In this document: positions 19,646-29,853 of the stretch, in pieces
Position numbering within the stretch: position 1 is the stretch's first letter
Layout: the number at the start of each line of letters is the position of its first letter
NCBI GenBank assembly: GCA_016893485.2
Contig: JAFEKX020000001.1
Location: 8,821,501-8,885,500, forward strand
Length of the DNA: 64,000 bases
DNA from: Streptomyces sp. P3
Lineage (GTDB): Bacteria; Actinomycetota; Actinomycetes; Streptomycetales; Streptomycetaceae
Reading direction: 5' to 3'
Position numbers and translations under genes: made by a program
The notes under the pieces: generated by a model
What the model saw: only the letters and a program-made list of their open reading frames with translations
Told to the model about the DNA's origin: nothing
Database searches by the model: none

Positions 19646-21263
19646 TCACTGAGCTGCGGCGACTGCCACCTCCCGCGCCCACCGGTAGTCCGCCTTGCCG
19701 CTCGGCGACCGCTGGATGGAGTCCGCGAACACCAGCTGGCGCGGGATCTTGTACCCGGCGAGATGGGTACGGCAGTGCGTCTGGATGTCGTCCAGGGACG
19801 GCCGCTCCGCACCCGGGCGCAGTTCCACGACGGCCGCGACATGGTTGCCCCACTTCGCGTCCGGCACCCCGGCCACGAGCGCGTCGTAGACATCCGGATG
19901 CGACTTGAGCGCCTGCTCGACCTCCTCCGGATACACCTTCTCCCCGCCGGTGTTGATGCACTGCGAGCCCCGGCCGAGGACCGTGACGACACCCTCCGCG
20001 TCCACGGTCGCCATGTCGCCGAGCAGCACCCACCGCTGGCCACCCCTCTCGAAGAAGGTCTCGGCGGTCTTCCGGGGTCGTTGTAGTAGCCGAGCGGCAC
20101 ATGGCCGCACTGCGCGACCCGGCCGATCTCACCGACGGCGACAGGGTTCGTACGTGGCCGGATCGACCACCTGTGTACGGGAGTTGACCCGGATGCGGAA
20201 CGACTTCCCGGCGCCGGAGTCGGCCGTCGCCGTGCCGTTGAAGCCGGACTCGGACGAGCCGTAGTTGTTCAGCAGCATGGTGTTCGGGAGCAGCTCCTGG
20301 AACTGCCGGCGCACCGTCTCCGACATGATCGCGCCGGACGACGAGACGCTGAACAGCGACGAGCAATCGGTACCCTTCATCGGCCCGTTGAGGGCGTCGA
20401 TGAGGGGGCGGAGCATCGCGTCGCCGACCAGGGACATGCTGCTGACCTTCTCCTTCTCAATGGTCCGCAGCACCTCCTCCGGCGCGAACTTCCGGTGGAT
20501 CACGATGCGTTGGCCGAAGTCGAAGCCGATGAACGCGGTCAGCGTGGAGGTGCCGTGCATCAGCGGGGAGTGGGGAAGAACGTGATCCCCGCCCCGCCGG
20601 CCGCGACCCGCTCGGCCAACTCCTCGGGTTTCTTGACGGGTTCACCGGTCGGCGCACCGCCGCCGAGCCCTGAGAAGAACAGGTCCTCCTGGCGCCACAT
20701 CACACCCTTGGGCATCCCCGTCGTACCACCGGTGTAGATGATGAACTGGTCGTCCGGCGACCGTGCGGGAACCCGCGCTCGGGCGACCCGGTGGCCTCGG
20801 CGTCCGCGAAGGCCACGGCGGGCACATCCGGCCCCTCCGCGGGCGGCGCTCCCACCCGCACCAGATGCCGCAGTTGTTCCGCACGCGGCAGCGCGGCGGC
20901 CACCCGCTCGGTGAACTCCGTGTCGAAGACCAGCGCCACGAGGTCGGCGTCCCGGTAGAGGTACACCAACTCCTCTTCGACGTAGCGGTAGTTGACGTTG
21001 ACCGGTACGACCCGCGCCTTCAGACAGCCCAGCACCGTCTGCAAGTACTCGACGCCGTTGTAGAGATGGAGCCCGAGATGCTCACCCGGGCGAATCCCGG
21101 TGTCGATCAGATGATGGGCGATCCGGTTCGCCGCCGCGTCCAACTCCGCGTAGGTCAGGCGGCGTTCCGCGCCCGTGCCCGGGTGGTCGATGTACACGAG
21201 CGCCTCGCGGTCCGGGACCACGTCGACGACCGACTCGAACAGGTCGGCAATGTTGTACTCCAC
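19646..21263 (-). CDS. Acyl-CoA synthetase, AMP-forming (FadD-like, four indels)
   Basis: About 540 residues. The GTG at 21263 follows AGGAGG; an ATG at 21293 lacks a ribosome site. The protein reads VEYNIADLFESVVDVVPDRE, IIYTGGTTGMPKGVMWRQ, LLNNYGSSESGFNG, VLGRGSQCINTGGEKVYPEE and RSPSGKADYRWAREV, the full ANL ligase set. The GGEKVYPEE and SPSGKADYRW motifs are like those of steroid-side-chain ligases of the FadD19 group. Indels are near 20767-20769, 20565-20568, 20144-20146 (gain) and 20074-20077. Divergent from the enoyl-CoA hydratase, sharing the TCTGAC operator. Confidence 0.82.
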
Positions 21264-21339
21264 CACTCCTCCTGACGTCGGTTCGCCGGTCATCAGAGCA
21301 AAGGGCGCGGCAACTGTGAAGGGTCCGCGCAGAAGAAAT

Positions 21340-21356
21340 CTGACTGAGTGTCAGAA
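21340..21356. promoter_or_regulatory. Operator candidate, TCTGAC-type palindrome, copy 2
   Basis: TCTGACTGAGTGTCAGA has perfect 6-bp arms TCTGAC/GTCAGA and lies in the 167-bp divergent region between the acyl-CoA synthetase and the enoyl-CoA hydratase. It shares flanking GAAA on both sides with the copy at 9373-9389. Confidence 0.65.
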
Positions 21357-21430
21357 ACCCCTTGTACTGCCACGGCGCCTCCTGCAACCTGTTCTCGTTC
21401 CGCAGGCGGTACGGCGACGGGAGGACGGCA

Positions 21431-22229
21431 ATGGGCGGTACGGAACACCTGACCGTGCGGCGTGAGGGCGCCACGCTCGTGCTCACGCTCAACAGGCCCG
21501 AGGCCAAGAACGCGCTCTCGTTGCCGATGCTGGTCGGGCTGTACGACGGGTGGGTCGAGGCCGACGCGGACGACGCGGTGCGATCGATCGTGCTGACGGG
21601 TGCGGGAGGTTCGTTCTGCGCGGGCATGGACCTCAAGGCGCTGGCCGGCAAGGGCATGGACGGGCAGGAGTACCGGGATCGGCTCACCGCAGATCCGGAT
21701 CTGCACTGGAAGGCGATGCTGAGGCACCACCGGCCCCGTAAACCGGTGATCGCCGCCGTCGAGGGGTACTGCGTGGCCGGCGGTACGGAGATCCTTCAGG
21801 GCACCGACATCCGGGTCGCGGGGAGTCGGCGACCTTCGGGTTGTTCGAGGTCAAGCGCGGGTTGTTCCCGATCGGGGGTCAACTGTCCGTCTCCAGCGGC
21901 AGATTCCGCGTACCCATGCGCTGGAGATGCTGCTCACCGGGCGGCCTTACAGCGCGCGGGAGGCGGCGGACGTAGGTCTGGTCGGGCATGTCGTTCCCGA
22001 TGGTGCCGCTCTCGAGAAGGCGCTGGAGATCGCCGAACTGGTCAATTCGTGTGGGCCCTTGGCGGTCGAGGCGGTCAAGGCGTCGGTGTATGAGACGGCC
22101 GAACTGACCGAGACGGAGGGCCTTGCGGCCGAGCTCAAGCGGGGGTGGCCGATCTTTGATACCGCCGATGCGAAGGAGGGGGCCCGTGCGTTTGCGGAGA
22201 AGCGGGTGGCTGTCTATAAGCGGGCGTAG
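21431..22229 (+). CDS. Enoyl-CoA hydratase/isomerase (crotonase family, frameshifted)
   Basis: About 266 residues. The ATG at 21431 follows GGGAGGAC. The CoA-binding and oxyanion motifs TGAGGSFCAGMDLKAL and YCVAGGTEILQGTDIRVA are visible, with the C-terminal half reading LEMLLTGRPYSAREAADVGL. Two losses, in the G runs at 21820-21823 and 21874-21878, are repaired by one G each. This yields AGESATFGLFEVKRGLFPIG and GGSTVRLQRQIPRTHALEML. It hydrates or isomerises 2-enoyl-CoA esters in the same catabolic unit as the DUF35 protein and the thiolases downstream. Confidence 0.82.
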
Positions 22230-22260
22230 TCCTTGCGCAGGTCGGTCCGTCTATGTCTGC

Positions 22261-22302
22261 GGGCTCGTTGTGGCTGGTCGCGCAGTTCCTCGCGCCCCTA
22301 GG
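22261..22302 (-). repeat. Interspersed intergenic repeat, copy 2 (short form, inverted)
   Basis: The reverse complement reads CTAGGGGCGCGAGGAACTGC followed by GCGACCAGCCACAAC, the same string as the copy at 7550. It lies between the hydratase and the DUF35 gene. The 112-bp gap otherwise holds only the GAGGAG ribosome site of the next gene. Confidence 0.6.
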
Positions 22303-22341
22303 GAGAACAGCGCAACCCCATCTGTTCAGTGAGGAGATGCC

Positions 22342-23287
22342 GTGCCCGAAGTGCTTGAAGCGCCCCTCGTCCTTGAGTTTCCGTTCACTCGCTCCCTTGG
22401 CCCCGTCCAGAGTGCCTTTCTCACCGGCCTCCGCGAACGTGTCGTTCTCGGGGTGAAGACCGGTGACGGGCGGACCCTTGTCCCTCCCGTCGAGTACGAC
22501 CCCGTTACCGCCGAGGAGATCCGCGATCTCGTCGAGGTCGGCGCGACCGGGACGGTCACCACCTGGGCCTGGAATCACGAACCCCGGCGTGGGCAGCCGC
22601 TCGACACCCCCTTCGCGTGGGTGCTGGTTCGGCTCGACGGTGCCGATACCGCTCTGCTGCACGCCCTCGATGTCACCGGGCCCGACGCCGTGCGTACCGG
22701 TATGCGTGTGCGTGTCCGGTGGGCCGAGGAGCGTACCGGTGCCATCACCGACATCGCGTGTTTCGAGCCGTACGACGGGGAGGATGGGCATCAACCCGGC
22801 GCCCACAGTGGTGAGTTCGAGGACATGGTCACCGGCATCGTGGCCGCGGGCGCGGCTCGACTACGTCTACTCGCCCGGGCGTGCCCAGACCGACTACATC
22901 CGCGCGCTCTCCGAACAGCGCACCGTCGGGGAACGCTGCCCCTCGTGCCGGAAGGTGTACGTCCCGCCCAGGGGTGCGTGTCCCACCTGCGGGTCGCCAC
23001 AGCGGAACACGTCGAAGTGGGTCCGCGGGGGCACGGTGACGACGTTCTGCATCGTCAACATCAAGGCGAAGAACCTCGACATCGAGGTGCCGTACGTCTA
23101 CGCGCACATCGCCCTCGACGGCGCCGACCTCGCGCTGCACGGGCGGATCGGTGGGATTCCGTACGACCAGGTCCGTATGGGGTTGCGGGTCGAAGCGGTG
23201 TGGAGCGAGGGCGGCCGCTATCCGGACCACTACCGGCCGACCGGTGAACCCGACGCGGACTACGACGCCTACAAGGAGCTGCTGTGA
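22342..23287 (+). CDS. Tandem DUF35 OB-fold / zinc-ribbon protein (frameshifted)
   Basis: About 314 residues. The GTG at 22342 follows GAGGAG. The first half (LGPVQSAFLTGLRERVVLGV) is an OB-fold domain without zinc cysteines. The second half has a rubredoxin-like ribbon, CPSCRKVYVPPRGACPTCGS, followed by an OB-fold (TVTTFCIVNIKAKNLDIEVP). DUF35 proteins pair with SCP-x/thiolase-like proteins and act with them on CoA esters in steroid catabolism. Here two thiolases follow with overlapping start codons. The break is at the G run 22848-22850, where removing one G restores VAAARLDYVYSPGRAQ. Confidence 0.75.
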
Positions 23288-24346
23288 TGTCAGGAGACGC
23301 CGCACCGCGTGAGATCGCCGTCGTCGCCTTCGCGCAGACCGACCACCGGCGGACCACCGACGAACTGTCCGAGGTGGAGATGCTGATGCCGGTGCTGCAC
23401 GGCGTCCTCGAACAGACGGGCCTCAAGACCGCCGACATCGACTTCACCTGCTCCGGCTCCAGCGACTACCTCGCCGGGCGCGCCTTCTCCTTCACCCTCG
23501 CCCTCGACGGCGTCGGAGCCTGGCCGCCGATCTCCGAGTCGCACGTCGAGATGGACGGCGCCTGGGCGCTCTACGAGGCCTGGGTCAAACTCGTCACCGG
23601 TGACGCCGACACCGCGCTCGTGTACTCGTACGGCAAGTCGTCCCCCGGCTCCGTACGCGACGTCCTGACGCGGCAGTTGGACCCGTACTACGTCGCCCCG
23701 TTGTGGCCGGACGCGGTCGCCCTGGCCGCCCTCCAGGCCCAGGCACTCATCGACGCCGGCGACACCGACGAACCCGCGCTCGCCGCCGTCGCGGCCCGCA
23801 GCCGGACCGACGCGAGCGCCAACTCCCATGCGCAGGTGCGGGGTTCGGTACCGCAGGGCGACTACGTCGTACGGCCGCTGCGTACCGGCGACTGTCCGCC
23901 GGTCGGTGACGGCGCCGCCGCCGTGATCCTCGCGGCCGGGGAACGGGCCCGCGAGCTGTGCCAACGGCCCGCCTGGATCAGGGGATCGACCACCGCATCG
24001 AGGCACACGGGCTCGGAGTGAGGGAGTTGACCGACTCCCCGTCTGCGCGGCTCGCCGCCGAGAAGGCCGGGGCCTTCGAACGGCCTGTCGATACGGCCGA
24101 GTTGCACGCGCCGTTCACCGCGCAGGAGGTCGTCCTGCGCAAGGCGCTGCGCCTCGGTGACGACGTGCGCGTCAACCCGTCCGGGGGCGCCCTCGCCGCC
24201 AACCCCGTCATGGCCGCCGGGCTCATCCGCATCGGCGAGGCCGCCGCCCGCATCCACCGGGGCGAGTCCGACCGGGCCCTCGCCCATGCGACCTCCGGTC
24301 CCTGTCTGCAGCAGAACCTGGTCGCCGTACTCGAAGGGGATCCGCG

Positions 24347-24350
<4 letters not shown>
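23287..24350 (+). CDS. Thiolase / SCP-x-like acyltransferase, first of two (frameshifted)
   Basis: About 354 residues. The ATG at 23287 overlaps the upstream stop (TGATG). Thiolase-fold segments are REIAVVAFAQTDHRRTTDEL, DFTCSGSSDYLAGRAFSFTL, GDCPPVGDGAAAVILAAGER and VRVNPSGGALAANPVMAAGL. The nucleophile position is C-S-G-S-S-D, not the usual N-x-x-C-x-S-G, as in Ltp3-type proteins that act as partners or aldolases with DUF35 subunits. The break is at the G run 23981-23984; one G restores IRGIDHRIEAHGLG. The stop overlaps the next start (ATGA), indicating an operon. Confidence 0.78.
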
Positions 24351-25514
<1,164 letters not shown>

Positions 25515-25595
25515 AAGGTCCCCTCACGTGGCCTGTTGGCATCAGAAACCGATCGCTAGGCTGGCCGCGGACGACGAATCGGGAGGAGCACGGAC

Positions 25596-25837
25596 GTGGC
25601 CGAGAGCACCATCCAGCAGCACCCGCTTGCGGGCTGGGACAAGCCGGAGCTGGACCTCAGTGACGCCGATTGGCACTCGAGCAGCCGTGGCCTGGGGATG
25701 TCCAGATCGCCTTTGTCGAGGGATTCATCGCGATGCGCAACAGCGGCCGCCCGGAAAGCCCTTCCTTGATCTTCACGCCCGCGGAATGGGGCGCGTTCGT
25801 GTCGGGGGCGCGGGAAGGGGAGTTCGACCTCACCTGA
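25596..25837 (+). CDS. DUF397 domain protein (frameshifted)
   Basis: About 80 residues. The GTG at 25596 follows GGGAGGAG. It reads VAESTIQQHPLAGWDKPELD, LSDADWHSSSRG and, after one added C at 25691-25692, DVQIAFVEGFIAMRNSG then FTPAEWGAFVSGAREGEFDL. The W-x-S-S-S and F-T-x-x-E-W-x-A-F-x-x-G-x-x-x-G-E-F-D motifs define DUF397. These small acidic actinobacterial proteins are usually encoded next to an XRE regulator, with which they are thought to act. No XRE partner is next to it here. The 140 bp after it hold no gene that I can see. Confidence 0.75.
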
Positions 25838-25976
25838 AGGTGACGGTTCCCGGCCGACCGGCAGGGGAAATGCGCACAGGCATCTTCTGCCCGGCCCTCA
25901 CTCGTGACGGTGGCGGCCGGGCCGCGTGCCGCGCACGGCGGTCTCCGGTTCGTTTCCCCGCGCCGCTCGCGTGGCG

Positions 25977-26912
25977 CTACACGGGAAACGCGACACCGGT
26001 CATGTCCTGCGACAGCGCCCACAGCCGGCGTTGCAGCGACGTGTCGTACGACTGCGGGCTGGAGCGGACCACCTTGGGGTGCCCCTTGCTCTGCTGGAAT
26101 CCGCGAGGGCCGTAGAACTCGCCACCCCGCACCCCGGGTCGGTCGCGGCGCGCAGCACGGGCAGTGCGCCCCTCTCGGGGACTGGAGGAGCAGCGGCCGG
26201 ATCGCCGCGAAGGCCGCGCGGGTGACGGCGGACGAGTGCGCCATCGCGCTCCGGGAACCGGTGGTGTCGGCGCCCCGGGATGGGCGGCGACGGCCAGCGG
26301 CCCGTCGGCGGGCAGTCTGCGGGCGAGTTCGTAGGTGAACAGCAGGTTGGCCAGCTTCGAGTGTCCGTAGGCGGCGGTCCGGTCGTACGGGCGCCTGCGC
26401 CAGTCGAGGTCGTCGAGATCGACGGGGCCGCCCATGCGGTGTCCCGCGCTGCTGACCGTGACGACGCGCGAGGCGGGCGAGGCGGGGAGCCTGTCCAGCA
26501 GGAGCCCGGTCAGGGCGAAGTGGCCCAGGTGGTTGGTGCCGAACTGCAGCTCGTAGCCGTTCGCGGTCGTCGCCTGCGGGGGTGTACATCACGCCCGCGT
26601 TGTTGATCAGCGTGTCGATCCGGGCGTAGGCGTCTCGCAGTTCCCCGGCCGCGTCACGGACCGAGGCGAGCGAACTCAGGTCGAGCCGCTGGACGCGCAC
26701 GCTCGCCGTCGGTGCGGCGAGCGCGATCTCCTCCGCCGCGCGCTTGCCCTTGTCGGTGTCCCGTACGGCCAGGACGACCGCCGCCCGCGCAGGGCGAGTG
26801 CCTTGGCCGTCTCGAAGCCGATGCCGGTGTTGGCACCTGTGATCACGGCGGTACGGCCGCGCTGGTCGGGGATGTCCTGGGCGGTCCAGTGCGCGGGCTT
26901 CGATGCGGTCAT
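25977..26912 (-). CDS. Short-chain dehydrogenase, retinol-dehydrogenase-like (five indels)
   Basis: About 313 residues. The ATG at 26912 follows AGGAGG. The cofactor motif is TAVITGANTGIGFETAKALA, then LINNAGVMYTP, the active-site stretch VVTVSSAGHR and YGHSKLANLLFTYELARRLP (Tyr and Lys of the YxxSK motif). The end, GPRGFQQSKGHPKVVRSSPQ, is typical of the actinobacterial RDH-like group. Breaks are near 26784-26786, 26578-26582, 26273-26276, 26177-26180 and 26132-26135; each is repaired by lengthening a G/C run by one. Divergent from the TetR gene and probably its target, given the tandem operators between them. Confidence 0.8.
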
Positions 26913-27011
26913 GGGTTCCTCCTGGAGTAGTACGGGGACTCGGCGGCTGGGGGGGGGCGGTGATCGTGGCCTGCCTGCTGCCTGGCCGGCCGCCTCTTCT
27001 CTTCGGCGTCG

Positions 27012-27050
27012 TAGGTGAATACCATTTACCTATGGTGAATAGTGTTAACC
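27012..27050. promoter_or_regulatory. Two tandem palindromic operators between SDR and TetR
   Basis: GGTGAATACCATTTACC (27014-27030) and GGTGAATAGTGTTAACC (27034-27050) are two 17-bp palindromes with consensus GGTxAAxxxxxTTxACC, set exactly 20 bp apart. The first extends to TAGGT...ACCTA. The second ends 9 bp before the TetR ATG. This is a typical autoregulatory TetR arrangement controlling both divergent genes. Confidence 0.7.
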
Positions 27051-27059
27051 TTGTCGGCA

Positions 27060-27677
27060 TGGCAGTCAAACGGCGCCCCACCGGCACCCACCACGGAGAC
27101 CTGCGCAACGCGCTGGAGGAGGCGGCTCGCCCTGGTCGGCGAGCGCGGCCCGCACGGGTTCACCCTCGCCGAGGCGTGCCGAAGGGCCGGGGTCAGCGTG
27201 TCGGCCCCCTACAAGCACTTCAGCGACCGGGAGGCGCTGCTGGCCTCGCTGGCTCTGAAGGGCTACGAGGAGCAGCGGCGCCGCTACCGCACCGCGTTGG
27301 CCGCGCACACGGAACCGGTCGAGCAGCTGGCGGCCTTCGCGACCGCCTATGTGCGGTTCGCCGCCGAGGAGCGCGCCCTCTTCGACATCACCTTCCTTGC
27401 CGGTCTCGACAAGAGCCGGCACCCCGAACTGGCCGCGGCGGGCGGTGCGTTGCACGACGACCTGAGGCCGGTCACCAGCCGGATCGCCCCCGACCCGGAC
27501 GAGGCGTTCGAACTGCTCGTCCAGGTCGCGGCGGCGGCCCACGGTCTGGCCCTGTTCCAGCAGCAGGACATGCTGCCCGGCCCCTGGAACACCCCGTCCT
27601 CCGTCGAGGAGCAGGCCGCGCGCGCGGCCCGTGCCCTGGCCGGCCGGTCAACCCGTGAGCCCAGGAGACCCGCGTGA
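27060..27677 (+). CDS. TetR-family regulator with WHG-type C-terminal domain (frameshifted)
   Basis: About 206 residues, starting MAVKRRPTGTHHGDLRNALE. After one base missing near 27121-27126, it continues as ALVGERGPHGFTLAEACRRA and GVSVSAPYKHFSDREALLAS, the TetR helix-turn-helix. The ligand domain includes FATAYVRFAAEERALFDITF, characteristic of the WHG group. Two palindromes upstream suggest it represses itself and the divergent SDR. The stop overlaps the GTG of the PPOX gene, so the two are co-transcribed. Confidence 0.8.
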   Translation, partial: WQSNGAPPAPTTETCATRWRRRLALVGERGPHGFTLAEACRRAGVSVSAPYKHFSDREALLASLALKGYEEQRRRYRTALAAHTEPVEQLAAFATAYVRFAAEERALFDITFLAGLDKSRHPELAAAGGALHDDLRPVTSRIAPDPDEAFELLVQVAAAAHGLALFQQQDMLPGPWNTPSSVEEQAARAARALAGRSTREPRRPA

Positions 27678-28075
27678 CCACCCCGCGCAGCGACTTCGAC
27701 CAGGCACTCGACCGCATCGGCAGAGGCAGCCACGTCAGCCTGACCACCTTCCGGCGCAACGGCCAGGGCGTCCCCGCCCCCGTCGGCAGCCTCGTCCACG
27801 ACGGCACGCTCTACGCCCTGACACCGCCGGACACCGGGAAGGCCAAACGGATCCGCAACAACCCCCAAGTGACCATCGCCCCCTGTGACATGAAGGGCAC
27901 CGTCCCCGATGGCGTAGCCGCGGTGCCCGCGACCGCCCGGCTCATGGATGCCGCGGAGACCGCCCGCGTGGAGGAGATGATGAGGGGACGCTTCCTCATG
28001 TACCGGGTGGTGCACCTTCTCGACCGGGTCCTGCGCCGCGAACGCCCACTCGTCGCCATCGCCGTCCGCGCGTAA
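27674..28075 (+). CDS. PPOX-class F420/FMN-dependent oxidoreductase
   Basis: An intact 133-residue split-barrel protein. The GTG at 27674 overlaps the TetR stop (GTGA). It reads SDFDQALDRIGRGSHVSLTT, VPAPVGSLVHDGTLYALTPP then TGKAKRIRNNPQVTIAPCDM. The T-x-K-x-K-R-I-R-x-N-P-x-V motif belongs to actinobacterial PPOX-class enzymes that use F420H2 or flavin to reduce small molecules. Coupling to the TetR gene places it in the same regulon. Substrate unknown. Confidence 0.8.
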   Translation: MTTPRSDFDQALDRIGRGSHVSLTTFRRNGQGVPAPVGSLVHDGTLYALTPPDTGKAKRIRNNPQVTIAPCDMKGTVPDGVAAVPATARLMDAAETARVEEMMRGRFLMYRVVHLLDRVLRRERPLVAIAVRA

Positions 28076-28202
28076 CCGCCGCTCGGGGAGGGTGGCCCGC
28101 GCGATTTTCCGGACACGCGATCATGAGAACCCTTCCGGAGCCGGTGCTGAGCCAGGCTGGCCGCGGAGGGGAAGGTCCCGTTACTCCGGAGGTGAGGAAC
28201 CC

Positions 28203-29108
28203 ATGAGCACCCTGCCGGTCATCGCGGCGGTCGACGGTTCGGACGACAGCCTGCGCGCCCTGGACTGGGCCGTCGACGCGGCCCTCGGACGCGGGGCGCC
28301 GCTGCGGGTGGTCCATGTGTGGCAGTACGCCGCCGCCTGGACACCGCCCGGCGTCCTGGTCGCCGGACCACCGGAACCTGAGGAGGACGAGGTGCTCGAC
28401 CAGGTTCGCACCCGTCTCGAAGGGCGTGCCGACCGGCCGGTCATGGAGTACGTCGGGATGCAGGGCGCACCCGGGGCCGTCCTGCCCGAACTCGGCTCCG
28501 GCGCACAGCTGTTGGTGCTCGGCTCGCGTGGCCGGGGAGGCTTCGCCAGCCTGCTGCTCGGCTCGAACGGCATGGCAGCCGCCCGTGACGCCGACTGCCC
28601 CGTCGTCGTGGTGCCCCGGCCCGGACGCGAGGTGCACGGCGAGGTCCCGGCCGGACCCGGCCCCCGCGTGGTCGTGGGACTGCAGGTGGACAGTCCCGAC
28701 GAGACCACCCTCTCCTTCGCCTTCGCCGAGGCGGCCCTGCGCGGCGCCCGCGTCCAGGTCGTCGCCGCCTACCCGTGGCCGCCGCAGGCCTGGGCGTCAC
28801 CCGGCGAACTCGTCCCGCCGGTCATCGACCAGGACGCCGTCGAGGACGAGACCCGCACCCTCACCGAGGCCCTGCTCGCCCCGCACCGCGAACGCCACCC
28901 GGACATCGACACCGAGTCGTACGTCGCGCCGGGCGACGCGGCCGGCCACCTCGTCGCCGCCTCCAAGGACGCCGCCCTCGTCGTGGTCGGCCGCCACCGC
29001 CGCCGCCTGCTGTCCCCGGCCCGCCTGCTCGGCTCGGTCACCCAGGCGGTCCTGCTGCACGCGGTGAGCCCGGTGGCCGTGGTGCCGCCGACAGCGCCGG
29101 AGGAGTGA
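28203..29108 (+). CDS. Universal stress protein, two UspA domains
   Basis: An intact 301-residue protein. The ATG at 28203 follows GGAGGTGAGGAA. Domain 1 starts VIAAVDGSDDSLRALDWAVD and has the ATP-binding signature GSRGRGGFASLLLGSNG. Domain 2 starts VVVGLQVDSPDETTLSFAFA, but its signature is GRHRRRLLSPARLLGSV, missing the second glycine of the motif, so it probably does not bind ATP well. It stands alone. The 127-bp leader between 28076 and 28202 shows only the ribosome site. Role in stress or hypoxia response is by family. Confidence 0.88.
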   Translation: MSTLPVIAAVDGSDDSLRALDWAVDAALGRGAPLRVVHVWQYAAAWTPPGVLVAGPPEPEEDEVLDQVRTRLEGRADRPVMEYVGMQGAPGAVLPELGSGAQLLVLGSRGRGGFASLLLGSNGMAAARDADCPVVVVPRPGREVHGEVPAGPGPRVVVGLQVDSPDETTLSFAFAEAALRGARVQVVAAYPWPPQAWASPGELVPPVIDQDAVEDETRTLTEALLAPHRERHPDIDTESYVAPGDAAGHLVAASKDAALVVVGRHRRRLLSPARLLGSVTQAVLLHAVSPVAVVPPTAPEE

Positions 29109-29184
29109 CCAAGTCCCTTGCGTGCACGGCGACTTGCCCGACGACGTCACGCCTTGAGCGTCGCGTCGGCGGACGAGTCGCCGG

Positions 29185-29684
29185 TCACGGCCACAGCAAC
29201 CGCTTGCGCCAGCCCGCGACTTCACGCACGTACACCAGTCGGGTGTGCCGCCGCCCCTTGTCGCCCTGCCAGAACTCGACCGACTCCGGGCGCACCGTGT
29301 GCAGGGTCCAGCCGGGTGCCACGAGGTCCGGCTCGTCCTCCAGCCGCTCCAGTGACTCCTTGACGGCGGCGACCAGTAGAACGTCAGGGCGGCGAACGGC
29401 CGTTGGGCGAGATCGCGGGCCTTGACGCTGACGCCGTCCGACGCCAACCGCCGGCCGTCGGGCCCAACGCCCCTGAGGATCACGGTCCTTGCCGTCGGAT
29501 TGCCGTCCGCACCGGCCGTGGACACCGTCATCGCGTGCGGCTCGCGCACCCCGGCCTCCAGCGCCCCCAGCAGTCACTCCGTGAGCAACTCTGACGGGGT
29601 GTCCGGCGCCATCAGCGGGTCGAAGACGGGCAGTTCACCCACGAAGACCTCCACGTCGCGCAGCAGTTGCCGTGGATCGTCCAT
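29185..29684 (-). pseudogene. Decayed pyridoxamine-phosphate-oxidase-like gene
   Basis: The start MDDPRQLLRDVEVFVGELPV, the middle REPHAMTVSTAGADGNPTAR then TVILRGVGPDGRRLASD, and the end VEFWQGDKGRRHTRLVYVRE plus KRLLWP are clearly PdxH-like. An in-frame TGA at 29574-29576 replaces the expected Trp (LLTE*LLGALEAG). About 40-45 residues that normally follow ALTFYW are missing, with the junction near 29362-29378 and a frame change. Such a large internal loss is not a homopolymer error, so this one is probably a true pseudogene. The 170-bp gap to the LuxR gene holds nothing else evident. Confidence 0.75.
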
Positions 29685-29853
29685 CGATACTCTCCCGTGC
29701 CCCGGCCGTCCCCGGGACCCGGCAGAACCGGCCGGTACGCTTTCGGCCACTACCGGGTCGTGCGACCTTCGGAAAGCGTACGCTGAGGTCCCTGTAGCTC
29801 ACGGTGCGCGTTCGCTCCCCGCGCGAGCGCACCACCGTGGCAGGGGGTATGGC

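Noticed and set aside
25540..25556. Third TCTGAC operator copy near GGCATCAGAAAC
   Set aside because: Only the right half-site is present; the left arm does not match.
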